From an uncultured Cellvibrionales bacterium (lineage in GTDB: Bacteria; Pseudomonadota; Gammaproteobacteria; Pseudomonadales; UBA7239): a DNA stretch of 32,989 nt. Where the stretch lies: NCBI GenBank assembly GCA_937864065.1, contig CALMIC010000152.1, positions 1 through 32,989 of the forward strand, given 5' to 3'. The notes beneath the pieces were generated by a model, which was given only the letters and a program-made list of their open reading frames with translations, ran no database searches and was not told where the DNA came from. The translations under genes and the position numbers were made by a program. Positions 22,080 to 31,185 of the stretch are shown here, in pieces (the stretch's first letter is position 1; each line of letters opens with the position of its first letter).

Positions 22080-23294
22080 ATGTTCGAACTAGTTGAAAAC
22101 GTAGCGCAAAATGCTGTCATCAAGGTGATCGGTGTGGGCGGCGGCGGCGGCAATGCCGTGCTGCACATGATCCAGAATGATGTGTCCGGTGTGGAATTCA
22201 TCTGTGCCAACACGGATTCTCAGGCACTCAACAAGCTGTCCAGCGCCACTGTGCTGAAGATCGGCAGCGGGGTGACCAAGGGTCTCGGTGCGGGTGCCAA
22301 CCCGGATGTCGGCCGCCAGGCGGCGCTGGAAGACAAGGAGCGCATCGCCGAGGTATTGCGTGGCGCAGACATGGTGTTCATCACTGCCGGCATGGGTGGT
22401 GGTACCGGCACCGGTGCGGCACCGGTGGTCGCCCAGGTGGCGCGCGACATGGGTATCCTCACGGTGGCGGTCGTGACCAGGCCGTTCCCGTTTGAAGGCA
22501 AGAAGCGGATGGCAGTGGCCCAGCAGGGCCTGGCCGAGCTGGCTGAACATGTCGACTCGCTGATCACCATCCCGAACGAAAAACTGCTGACCACCATGGA
22601 CAAGAACACGACCATGCTGGACGGCTTCAAGGCTGCCAATGATGTGCTGCTCGGTGCCGTGCAGGGTATTGCGGAGCTGATCATCAATGAAGGCATGATC
22701 AACGTTGACTTCGCCGATGTGCGCACCGTGATGTCCGAGATGGGCGTGGCGATGATGGGTACCGGCAAGGCTTCCGGCGAAGGCCGTGCCCGTGCCGCCG
22801 CCGAGGCGGCCATCCGCTGTCCACTGCTGGACAACATCGACCTACAGGGTGCGCGCGGTATCCTCGTCAACATCACTGCCGGTTTCGATCTCACCATGGG
22901 CGAGTTCGAGGAAGTGGGCAGCGCGATCCATGAATTCGCTTCCGACAATGCTACCGTCGTGGTTGGCACAGTGCTGGATCCGGAAATGAGTGGTGAGCTG
23001 CGCGTGACGGTGGTCGCGACCGGCCTTGGCCAGAAGCAGGCTCCTGCCGATGTCAAGAAAGTGGTCGACAACACGGCCAGCGTGCGTGCTGCCTCGCCGT
23101 CGGCCACACCCAACTATGCCGACCTGGACCGTCCGGCCGTCATGCGTCACGGTGGCAGCTTCCATGGCCAGCATTACGGCAGCAGCGCCGCTGCTGCAGC
23201 ACCCATCGTGGCGGATCGCACGGCCGCGCCTGCCATGGGTGACGATCTCGATTACCTGGATATCCCGGCCTTCCTGCGCCGCCAGGCAGACTGA
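22080..23294 (+). CDS. ftsZ: Cell division GTPase FtsZ
   Basis: ATG 22080 (MFELVENVAQNAVIKVIGVGGGGGNAV). GGGTGTGAAPVVA, conserved C-terminal peptide DDLDYLDIPAFLRRQAD. Confidence 0.97.
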   Translation: MFELVENVAQNAVIKVIGVGGGGGNAVLHMIQNDVSGVEFICANTDSQALNKLSSATVLKIGSGVTKGLGAGANPDVGRQAALEDKERIAEVLRGADMVFITAGMGGGTGTGAAPVVAQVARDMGILTVAVVTRPFPFEGKKRMAVAQQGLAELAEHVDSLITIPNEKLLTTMDKNTTMLDGFKAANDVLLGAVQGIAELIINEGMINVDFADVRTVMSEMGVAMMGTGKASGEGRARAAAEAAIRCPLLDNIDLQGARGILVNITAGFDLTMGEFEEVGSAIHEFASDNATVVVGTVLDPEMSGELRVTVVATGLGQKQAPADVKKVVDNTASVRAASPSATPNYADLDRPAVMRHGGSFHGQHYGSSAAAAAPIVADRTAAPAMGDDLDYLDIPAFLRRQAD

Positions 23295-23312
23295 AACAGG
23301 ATCCGGCTCTGG

Positions 23313-23350
23313 CCCTGCCGGCGTCCCCCCGCCGGCAGGGTCTCGCTTTT
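23313..23350 (+). terminator. Intrinsic terminator after ftsZ (end of dcw cluster)
   Basis: Perfect 11-bp stem ccctgccggcg (23313-23323) / cgccggcaggg (23330-23340), 6-nt loop, followed by tctcgctttt. Confidence 0.85.
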
Positions 23351-23370
23351 GTGCGTGCCGGCCACGCCGT

Positions 23371-23376
23371 TATAAT
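23371..23376 (+). promoter_or_regulatory. Perfect -10 hexamer TATAAT for pgk-fba
   Basis: TATAAT at 23371-23376. A weak -35 (TTGTGC/TTTGTG at about 23348-23354) overlaps the T-tract of the preceding terminator. Confidence 0.55.
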
Positions 23377-23411
23377 AATCAACCCATAATACAGGCAGCC
23401 GGAGGCAGGTA

Positions 23412-24629
23412 GTGTCCTCAATCACATCCCCATCATCGCAGTCCGTTGCCACCATGGCGGCGCTGGACCTGGCCGGCAAGCGCGTGCTGATACGCGAAGA
23501 CCTGAATGTGCCGGTCAAGAACGGCAAGATCACCTCTGATGCCCGCCTGCAGGCAGCCTTGCCCACGATACGGCTGGCCCTGCAGAAAGGCGCTGCCGTG
23601 ATGGTCTGCTCACACCTGGGGCGACCGACCGAAGGCGAATTCTCGGCGGAAAACTCGATGCAACCGGTCGCCGATTACCTCAGCAAGGCGCTGGGCCAGG
23701 AAGTCCGCCTGCTGGCCGATTACCTCGGCGGGGTTGACGTGAAGCCGGGTGAGGTCGTGCTGTTTGAAAACGTGCGCTTCAACAAGGGTGAAAAAAAGAA
23801 CAGCGACGAGCTGGCGCAAAAATATGCCGCCCTCTGTGATGTGTTTGTCATGGATGCCTTTGGCACTGCTCACCGCGCGGAAGGTTCCACCCACGGCGTG
23901 GCGAAGTTTGCCAAAGTGGCTTGTGCCGGCCCGCTGCTGGCTGCCGAACTGGAAGCACTCGGCAAGGCACTGGACAAACCGGCGCGCCCCATGATCGCGA
24001 TTGTCGCCGGTTCCAAGGTCTCGACGAAGCTGGATGTCCTCAATTCATTGGCTACTATCTGCGACCAACTGATTGTTGGTGGTGGCATTGCCAACACGTT
24101 CCTTGCCGCTGCCGGCTACAAGGTCGGCAAGTCGCTGTGCGAGCATGATCTGATTGATACTGCCCGCCAGATTGCGGCCAGGGTCAAGGTGCCGCTGCCG
24201 GTGGATGTTGTTGTCGCGGACGCATCGGCAGTCGGTGATGATTTCATGGCCTTTGTTGCCAACAGCCAGCCGGTTGTGAAAGCTGTGGCGGATATCGCTG
24301 ATAACGACATGATCCTCGATATCGGCCCGCAAACGGCCAGGCAGTTTGCCGAGATGCTGAAAGCGGCGAAAACCATCCTGTGGAACGGACCGGTGGGCGT
24401 GTTCGAGGTTGATGCCTATGGCAAGGGCACCGAAGTGATGTCGCATGCGATTGCGGACAGCAGTGCCTTCTCCATTGCCGGCGGCGGCGATACGCTGGCA
24501 GCTATCGACAAGTACGGTGTGGCGGACAAGATTTCCTATATTTCCACTGGCGGCGGGGCATTCCTGGAATTCGTCGAAGGCAAGGAGCTGCCTGCTGTCG
24601 CCATCCTGCGTGAACGCGCAGCCAACTGA
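23412..24629 (+). CDS. pgk: Phosphoglycerate kinase
   Basis: [86 protein letters not shown] 23412 has GGAGG 6 nt upstream; ATG 23454 is an alternative without a clear SD. Confidence 0.96.
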   Translation: MSSITSPSSQSVATMAALDLAGKRVLIREDLNVPVKNGKITSDARLQAALPTIRLALQKGAAVMVCSHLGRPTEGEFSAENSMQPVADYLSKALGQEVRLLADYLGGVDVKPGEVVLFENVRFNKGEKKNSDELAQKYAALCDVFVMDAFGTAHRAEGSTHGVAKFAKVACAGPLLAAELEALGKALDKPARPMIAIVAGSKVSTKLDVLNSLATICDQLIVGGGIANTFLAAAGYKVGKSLCEHDLIDTARQIAARVKVPLPVDVVVADASAVGDDFMAFVANSQPVVKAVADIADNDMILDIGPQTARQFAEMLKAAKTILWNGPVGVFEVDAYGKGTEVMSHAIADSSAFSIAGGGDTLAAIDKYGVADKISYISTGGGAFLEFVEGKELPAVAILRERAAN

Positions 24630-24649
24630 TTATCACGGGAGAATCCGAC

Positions 24650-25714
24650 ATGGCACTGGTAAGCATGCGTCAACTGCTCGATCACGCCGCCGAACACGGT
24701 TACGGTGTGCCGGCGTTCAACGTCAACAACCTTGAGCAGATGCGCGCGATCATGGAAGCGGCGGACAAGACTTGTTCGCCGGTCATCGTGCAGGCCTCGG
24801 CCGGGGCACGCAAATATGCCGGCGCCCCGTTCCTGCGCCACATGATCCTCGCCGCCATCGAGGAATTCCCGCACATCCCGGTCGTGATGCACCAGGACCA
24901 CGGCGTGAGTCCGGCGGTATGCCAGCGCTCCATCCAGCTCGGTTTTTCTTCGGTGATGATGGACGGCTCGCTCGGTGAAGACGGCAAGACACCTACTGAC
25001 TATGACTACAACGTGCGCGTAACCAGGACTGTGGTCGAGTTCGCCCATGCCTGCGGTGTGTCGGTCGAAGGTGAGATTGGCTGCCTCGGTTCGCTGGAAA
25101 CCGGCATGATGGGCGAGGAAGACGGGCACGGTGCTGATGGCGTACTGGATCACTCGCAATTGCTGACTGATCCGGAAGAAGCGGCGAATTTCGTGCGCGA
25201 CACCGGCGTTGATGCACTGGCGATCGCAATCGGCACATCACATGGGGCGTACAAGTTCACCCGCCCGCCTACCGGTGACATCCTGGCCATCGAACGTGTG
25301 AAAGAGATCAACGCACGCATCCCGAACACGCACTTGGTCATGCACGGCTCATCGAGTGTGCCTCAGGACTGGCTGGCGATCATCAACGAGTACGGCGGTG
25401 ACATCAAGGAAACCTATGGTGTACCGGTGGAGCAGATTGTCGAAGCGATCAAGCATGGTGTGCGCAAGGTCAACATCGACACGGACCTGCGACTGGCTTC
25501 TACCGGTGCCATTCGCCGTTTCATGGCGAAAAACCCGGCTGAGTTCGATCCGCGCAAATACCTGAAGGAAACCATCAGTGCGATGCGCGATATCTGTATC
25601 CAGCGTTACGAGGCTTTCGGTACAGCCGGCCAGGCCGACAAGATCAAGCCGGTGTCGCTGGAAAAAATGACCGAACGTTACGCCAAAGGCGAGCTGAACC
25701 AGCAGGTCAAATGA
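24650..25714 (+). CDS. fba: Class II fructose-bisphosphate aldolase
   Basis: [69 protein letters not shown]. Confidence 0.95.
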   Translation: MALVSMRQLLDHAAEHGYGVPAFNVNNLEQMRAIMEAADKTCSPVIVQASAGARKYAGAPFLRHMILAAIEEFPHIPVVMHQDHGVSPAVCQRSIQLGFSSVMMDGSLGEDGKTPTDYDYNVRVTRTVVEFAHACGVSVEGEIGCLGSLETGMMGEEDGHGADGVLDHSQLLTDPEEAANFVRDTGVDALAIAIGTSHGAYKFTRPPTGDILAIERVKEINARIPNTHLVMHGSSSVPQDWLAIINEYGGDIKETYGVPVEQIVEAIKHGVRKVNIDTDLRLASTGAIRRFMAKNPAEFDPRKYLKETISAMRDICIQRYEAFGTAGQADKIKPVSLEKMTERYAKGELNQQVK

Positions 25715-27579
25715 CAGCGATGGCAATGAACAGGGGGCGCAAGCCCCTTTGTTTTTTGGGCGATGCAAGGTTGCCGCTTCTGGCGGGTATTGTTTTTTTC
25801 CTCCTTTTCGCCGCGCTGGTGCTGAACCACGCGTTCTATTTCACGATGGATGCCGACGAGGCATTCAATGCCACCATCGCCAAGAACTGGCTGGCCGGTT
25901 ACGGCTATTCATCCAGCCTCGGCGTCATCTTTCCGTTTGATCCCTACATCAGTTCCGGTCCGGCATATACCGCTGTGCAGGCTATCCCGGTCGCACTGTG
26001 GGGTAATGACCCGGATGTGCAGAAGCCGTTCATTGCTGTCGTGCACCTGCTGTTGTTCGCCAATGTGTTGCGTTTGTTATGGCCACTCATGCGAGACGGC
26101 TGGCGCTTCCCGCTATTTGTGGCTTTCACGGCCAGCAGTTATGCCTTGCTGGATTTCAAGTTTTGGCATCGTCCTGCTGGTGAAATGCTGTCGCTGCTTT
26201 ATTTTGTTAACGGTGCCTTGTTGCTGGCCGATATGCTGGCGACGCGATGCATCCGCAATGCCTTGTTCTCTGGCCTGTTACTAGCCTGCGCCGTGCTGAC
26301 CAAGGGACAGGCGTTGTTGTGGATGGCCGGCCTCGCCATCGCGGTGTTGCTCGCTATCGGCCGCCAGTGGTCATGGGGCGTTTGCCGGGTGCTGGCTGTC
26401 AGTGCGCTGGCTTTCCTGTTGCCGGTCATTGGCTGGCAGTCATACAAGGCCGGGGTGATGGCGGCGCTTGCCCAGCACGATCCTGGGCTCTACCAATACG
26501 CCCTCGGCAAGGACTGGCATTTTTTTTCCACACACGGTTCCGGCATGTACCTGTTGTGGGAAGTGGAAAGCTGGCAGGACCTGTGGCGGCGATTGTCGTC
26601 CACCCCGTTGCTGGCTTATGGGAAGTTCCGTGATATTTTCCATGCCTATGGTGTGGTGGCGCCATTGCTGGCCGTGCTGGTGCCGTTGCTTGCGCTGGCC
26701 GGCGTGTGGCTGCAACGCCGCAATAGGGCGGTATTGTTGCTGCTGGTGCCGCAATGTGTGTTCCTGTTGTGGGCGTTCCTGCTCAACAACAGCGTCTATA
26801 CCCACCAGATGCTGCCTGCCGCGTGGCTTTTTGTGCTGCTGCTTGCCCTGTTGCTGGTTCGCTGGCCGCGCTGGTTGTTTGTGCTGGTTGTGGTCAATGT
26901 GGCGCTGCTGTCACAGCAGGCGCTGCGCAACACAGAAGATAGCTGCCTCGTGACGCGCTTGGCAGCTTGTATCCATGGCCAACCCAACCCGGTGCGGGAG
27001 TCGCTGGCGAATGTACTGGCTTTCCTGCAATCACAGCCGCTGCCTGCGCCGATGGCCAATTGCGGTTGGTATTTTGCCCAGGATATCGAGTTTGCCTTGC
27101 CGGGTGCCAACCATATCCGCGACTGTATGCGCCTGTTTGATGAGGCAGTCACGTTTGATCGCGATGCTTTCATCACGACTAACAAGTTGCCGGAAGCGTT
27201 CCGCACAGCACGCAGCACCGAAAACCTCATCAGCATCTACGTCAACAAGCGCAAGAACCTGTTTGGCGGCAGTTTTGTCGCGCCGGTGCAGTGGCAGAAG
27301 CCACTGGACTTCACCTTTGTGGCTGGCATCTACATGATGGGAGCGTCACTGGAGCAGCAGCGTAACGTGATGTCATTTCTCGATCACTGCAAGCAGGTGT
27401 TGTACCGGGACAGGTTCTATGCGGTGCAGCATTGCCGTTACGAGGACCTGCAGGCTTATGTGGCAGCCTGGGGCGGCTTGCCAATTTTCACCCACAGCTG
27501 GGAAGCACTGTATTACGCGGATTTCATGCACACGACGAAAGACCTGCGCAAGAATCCGCTGCACATGCGGCCCTACTGA
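25711..27579 (+). CDS. Polytopic membrane protein, GT-C/PMT (ArnT-like) glycosyltransferase candidate
   Basis: About 10 hydrophobic segments. The first TM is followed by an acidic motif [26 protein letters not shown], typical of GT39/GT-C first-loop acidic motifs. The true start is uncertain because an intrinsic terminator lies in the first codons. Confidence 0.6.
   Translation: MTAMAMNRGRKPLCFLGDARLPLLAGIVFFLLFAALVLNHAFYFTMDADEAFNATIAKNWLAGYGYSSSLGVIFPFDPYISSGPAYTAVQAIPVALWGNDPDVQKPFIAVVHLLLFANVLRLLWPLMRDGWRFPLFVAFTASSYALLDFKFWHRPAGEMLSLLYFVNGALLLADMLATRCIRNALFSGLLLACAVLTKGQALLWMAGLAIAVLLAIGRQWSWGVCRVLAVSALAFLLPVIGWQSYKAGVMAALAQHDPGLYQYALGKDWHFFSTHGSGMYLLWEVESWQDLWRRLSSTPLLAYGKFRDIFHAYGVVAPLLAVLVPLLALAGVWLQRRNRAVLLLLVPQCVFLLWAFLLNNSVYTHQMLPAAWLFVLLLALLLVRWPRWLFVLVVVNVALLSQQALRNTEDSCLVTRLAACIHGQPNPVRESLANVLAFLQSQPLPAPMANCGWYFAQDIEFALPGANHIRDCMRLFDEAVTFDRDAFITTNKLPEAFRTARSTENLISIYVNKRKNLFGGSFVAPVQWQKPLDFTFVAGIYMMGASLEQQRNVMSFLDHCKQVLYRDRFYAVQHCRYEDLQAYVAAWGGLPIFTHSWEALYYADFMHTTKDLRKNPLHMRPY
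25732..25757 (+). terminator. Intrinsic terminator after fba
   Basis: Stem AGGGGGC (25732-25738) / GCCCCTT (25743-25749, one G-U) with GCAA tetraloop, then TGTTTTTT. Confidence 0.75.
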
Positions 27580-27591
27580 ATCGCAGGCAAT

Positions 27592-27620
27592 AAAAAAGGC
27601 TGCGGATGGCAGCCTTTTTT
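27592..27620. terminator. Bidirectional intrinsic terminator between the convergent membrane protein gene and ppa
   Basis: Perfect 12-bp stem AAAAAAGGCTGC / GCAGCCTTTTTT with a 5-nt loop. A/T tracts suit both directions. Confidence 0.9.
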
Positions 27621-27633
27621 ACAGTGAGTCTGC

Positions 27634-28170
27634 TCAGCCGTTTTCTTTCAGGTAGGCTTCGCGCGACTTGGTCACTTCGGCCAGGGCATCAGCAGCGTTG
27701 CCCCACTTGTCGACCTTGACCCACTTGCCCGGTTCCAGGTCCTTGTAGTTCTCGAAGAAATGCTCGATCTGCTTGATCAGCAGCGCTGGCAGGTCAGAGA
27801 TTTCCTTCACGTCGTCATACAGTGCTGACAGCTTCTTGTGCGGTACGGCGAGCACTTTGGAGTCCTTGCCGGCCTCGTCAGACATGTACAGGATGCCGAT
27901 AGGACGGGCGCGGATCACCGAGCCTGGTGTGACCGGATATGGGGTCACCACCAGCACATCCAGCGGATCGCCGTCTTCTGACAGGGTGCCCGGTACATAG
28001 CCGTAGTTGGTCGGGTAGAACATCGGGGTGGCCATGAAGCGGTCGACCATCAGGCAATTGCTGTCCTTGTCGATCTCGTATTTGATCGGTGCGTGGTTGG
28101 CCGGGATCTCGATGGCCACGTAGATGTCGTGCGGAAGTTCTTTGCCAGGTGACAGGTCGCTATAGCTCAT
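27634..28170 (-). CDS. ppa: Inorganic pyrophosphatase
   Basis: [57 protein letters not shown]: class A pyrophosphatase signature. Confidence 0.96.
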   Translation of the reverse strand: MSYSDLSPGKELPHDIYVAIEIPANHAPIKYEIDKDSNCLMVDRFMATPMFYPTNYGYVPGTLSEDGDPLDVLVVTPYPVTPGSVIRARPIGILYMSDEAGKDSKVLAVPHKKLSALYDDVKEISDLPALLIKQIEHFFENYKDLEPGKWVKVDKWGNAADALAEVTKSREAYLKENG

Positions 28171-28210
28171 GGTGGGTTCTCTGCTTGAAGGTGGTTAAAA
28201 AAGCCGCGCG

Positions 28211-28219
28211 ATTGTAGCA
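28211..28219 (-). promoter_or_regulatory. Putative ppa promoter with extended -10 (TGCTACAAT, read on - strand)
   Basis: Plus-strand attgtagca at 28211-28219 reads TGCTACAAT on the minus strand. No good -35, consistent with an extended -10 promoter between apbC and ppa. Confidence 0.4.
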
Positions 28220-28228
28220 GAGGCCTTG

Positions 28229-29323
28229 TCAGTCTTTCACCTGCACGACACCGGGGATGCTGCTGCTGACTGGCAGGCGCGACAGTTGGGCCGCCATGCT
28301 GCGGGCGATTTCCCGGTAGCTGGCCGCGAGCTTGCTGTCAGGCTCGGCGATCACGGTCGGTTTGCCGGCGCCGGCCTGTTCGCGGATGCGGATGTCGAGC
28401 GGCAGGGAGCCGAGCAACGGGGTCTGGTAGGTCTGTGCGATGCGTTCGCCACCGCCTTCGCCGAAGATGTGTTCCATGTGGCCGCACTTTGAGCAGACGT
28501 GCAGGCTCATGTTCTCCACCACCCCGAGGATCGGGATGTGGATCTTGCGGAAGGCCTCGATACCTTTCTGGGCATCCAGCAGGGCGATGTCCTGGGGGGT
28601 GGTGATGATGACGGCAGCCGTCAGCGGTGCCGACTGTGACAACGTCAGCTGGATGTCGCCGGTGCCGGGCGGCATGTCGATCAGCAGGTAGTCGAGGTTG
28701 TCCCACAGTGTGAGGGTCAGCAGTTGCTGCAGGGCGCCGCTGGCCATCGGGCCGCGCCACACCATCGGCGTGTCCTTGGTCACGAGCACGCCCATCGAGA
28801 TCAGCTGGATGCCATGGGCTTCCATCGGCACGATGTATTTCTGGTCGCGGGTGTCGGGCCGGGCATCGGCAGGGATACCCATCATCACCGGCAGGCTCGG
28901 GCCGTAGATATCTGCGTCGAGCAGGCCGACGCGGGCCCCTTCGGCGGCCAGCGCCAGCGCGAGGTTGACGGCCGTGGTCGATTTGCCGACCCCGCCCTTG
29001 CCGGAGGCAATCGCGACCAGGTTGCTGACGCGTCGCATCGGCGCGGCCTTGCCGCTCACCTGGTGCGCCTGCACATGGCAGCGGATATCGACCCGCACAG
29101 TATCAAGTTCCGGGATGGCGGCATGCACCAGCGTCCGCACGGTGGCCGCGAGCTCGTCGCGGCAGCCGGCAGCCGGGTAGCCCAGTTCGACCTCCAGGGT
29201 CGCAATACCCTGGTCGACATGGATCCGGCGCAGGCACTCGGCCGAGAGCCAGTCGGTTTGCAGGTAGGGGTCGGTCCAGTTGCGCAGGGCCGTCTCGATA
29301 CGGGGTATGAAGGTATTGGTCAT
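28229..29323 (-). CDS. apbC: Mrp/ApbC family Fe-S cluster carrier P-loop ATPase
   Basis: VAIASGKGGVGKSTTAVNLALALA, DADIYGPSLPVMMGI, CSKCGHMEHIFGEGGGERIA. Likely start MTNTFIPRIETALRNW at 29323; the ORF track start is 29344. Confidence 0.93.
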   Translation of the reverse strand: MTNTFIPRIETALRNWTDPYLQTDWLSAECLRRIHVDQGIATLEVELGYPAAGCRDELAATVRTLVHAAIPELDTVRVDIRCHVQAHQVSGKAAPMRRVSNLVAIASGKGGVGKSTTAVNLALALAAEGARVGLLDADIYGPSLPVMMGIPADARPDTRDQKYIVPMEAHGIQLISMGVLVTKDTPMVWRGPMASGALQQLLTLTLWDNLDYLLIDMPPGTGDIQLTLSQSAPLTAAVIITTPQDIALLDAQKGIEAFRKIHIPILGVVENMSLHVCSKCGHMEHIFGEGGGERIAQTYQTPLLGSLPLDIRIREQAGAGKPTVIAEPDSKLAASYREIARSMAAQLSRLPVSSSIPGVVQVKD

Positions 29324-29536
29324 CGGGCGTGTCCGGAAGGGCATGCGTCATTATAAACGGCAGCCCCGACGGTAACGACGCCACGCTCCCAGGGGTTATT
29401 TCGGGGGTCGTCCATAGCGGATAAACTGTGATCCAGTGCAGGATAAGGACGTGACCGGTTAGTTAAACTACGCTCGGAGAAGCCGTCTGTCGGCTGAATT
29501 CGACCGGTCGCACGTCGACCATCGTGGAGGGAACAA

Positions 29537-29596
29537 ATGCAGGAGTATGGTGGGAACACTAAAGGCGATAACAATACCAAGGCGCATTTATGTTGA
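29537..29596 (+). CDS. Candidate 19-codon upstream ORF (MQEYGGNTKGDNNTKAHLC) overlapping the diguanylate cyclase start
   Basis: GGAGGG SD at 29526-29531, ATG at 29537, TGA at 29594-29596. The ORF overlaps the ATG at 29590 in another frame. Confidence 0.4.
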   Translation: MQEYGGNTKGDNNTKAHLC

Positions 29597-31155
29597 GCCA
29601 TTTTACCTATCTCAGGGTCCTGAACCTGCTGCTGGGAATTGCACTGGCTGCCACATCTTTCTATCTGTCCTTCCGCCATGAGCGCGACCAGATTTTCCAG
29701 CGCTACACGTCTGAAGTCGATGCGCTGGCGAGTTCACTGGAGCTGGAGCTCGGGCGTAACATTGCCCTGTTGATGTCATTCCGCAGCTTTCATGAAGCGT
29801 TTCCGCAAGTCAGCGAATCCGGTTTTTCGATATTCAGTCGCAATGCGCGTGAATTTAATGGCGGTGTCTATGGCATGAAGTGGGCGCCACGGGTGCGTGA
29901 GGGCGAGCGCGCAGCCTTTGAGGCAGAACTGCAAGCGAAGTACGGCATCCGGCAAATCACGGAGATCTCGCCGGCTGGCGTACAACAGCCGGCGCCGGTC
30001 AGCGAGGAATACTACCCGATCCTGTATTCCGAGCCCGCTGCGCGACAGGAACTGCCTGTCGGCTATGACCTCGCCTCGCGGATTTCCACGCGCACTGCGC
30101 TGGAAACTGCTGCATCGAACAACCAGGCTATCGCTTCCACGCCGATCAAGGTCACAGAAGGTGGTATCAGCAGTTTCATCTATTTCATTTCGCTGCCCCT
30201 GTATTCCAGGAATGCCGAAAGCGAGGAGGAGCGCTGGCAAAACCTCAAGGGGTTTGTCGTAGGTCTCTATGATATCGATGCCATTTTTGACAATGTGCTC
30301 GACAATGCCTGGAGCTGGGATGCGAGCAACCGCATCTCCCTGGAAGACAACTCGGGCCAGATCAGCGCCGAAACGGTCATCTCTCTGCACAAGGGGGATA
30401 ATGTCGTCGAGGACGAGCGCTTTGAATATACCAAGCAGCTGACACCGATTGCCGACTTGCAGTGGTTTCTGGTGGGCAGGCCTTCCCATGCCTATTTCCA
30501 GAAACACAGGACGCTGTTTCCCTACATGCTGGGTGTCGGCATCATCATGTTTTCGCTGATGATCGAGGCTTACCTGGGTGTATTGCGCCGGGTAGACAAG
30601 GAATTGCAGGATGCGGCACTGGTGGATGGCCTGACCCGCATCCCCAACCGGCGCAAGTTCTTCGAGCACCTCAACAAGGAATGGCCGCGTGCGCAGCGTT
30701 TTTTCCGACCGCTGACCATCATTGTCAGCGATGTCGATAACTTCAAGAAGTACAACGACATCTACGGTCATGTGCGTGGTGACCGCTGCCTGCACGATGT
30801 GGCGCAGGCGCTGCAGAAATGCATCCATCGCCCCGGTGACGTGGTGGCGCGTTACGGTGGCGAGGAGTTCGCGATCATCCTGCCGGAAACCACGCTGGAA
30901 GCGGCGCGCGAAGTGGCAGACAAGTGCCGCCAGGCGGTGCAGGACCTCGCCATCGAGCATACCGGCAATGCGAAATACGGTGTGGTAACGATCAGCATGG
31001 GTGTGGCTTGCGCTGTGCCTGAAGAAGGCTTGCATTACGGCGATCTGATCGAGATGGCTGACCAGGCGCTTTATGAAAGCAAGGAAAAGGGCCGCAACTG
31101 CATCAGCCTTTACCGCATGTCAGCGGAACAGCGCCACCTGCAGCCAAAAGCCTGA
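29590..31155 (+). CDS. Membrane CHASE-domain diguanylate cyclase (GGDEF)
   Basis: Two TMs flanking a CHASE-like periplasmic region (FNGGVYGMKWAPRVREGERAAFEAELQAKYG). GGDEF domain with GGEEF active site and an RPGD inhibitory-site motif five residues upstream. Confidence 0.92.
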   Translation: MLSHFTYLRVLNLLLGIALAATSFYLSFRHERDQIFQRYTSEVDALASSLELELGRNIALLMSFRSFHEAFPQVSESGFSIFSRNAREFNGGVYGMKWAPRVREGERAAFEAELQAKYGIRQITEISPAGVQQPAPVSEEYYPILYSEPAARQELPVGYDLASRISTRTALETAASNNQAIASTPIKVTEGGISSFIYFISLPLYSRNAESEEERWQNLKGFVVGLYDIDAIFDNVLDNAWSWDASNRISLEDNSGQISAETVISLHKGDNVVEDERFEYTKQLTPIADLQWFLVGRPSHAYFQKHRTLFPYMLGVGIIMFSLMIEAYLGVLRRVDKELQDAALVDGLTRIPNRRKFFEHLNKEWPRAQRFFRPLTIIVSDVDNFKKYNDIYGHVRGDRCLHDVAQALQKCIHRPGDVVARYGGEEFAIILPETTLEAAREVADKCRQAVQDLAIEHTGNAKYGVVTISMGVACAVPEEGLHYGDLIEMADQALYESKEKGRNCISLYRMSAEQRHLQPKA

Positions 31156-31185
31156 GCTGTTGCCTGTTGCCCGGCGCAGCCGGTT

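Noticed and set aside
28724-29356. 210 aa + strand ORF antisense to apbC
   Set aside because: Shadow ORF; apbC on the minus strand has canonical P-loop and CxxC motifs.
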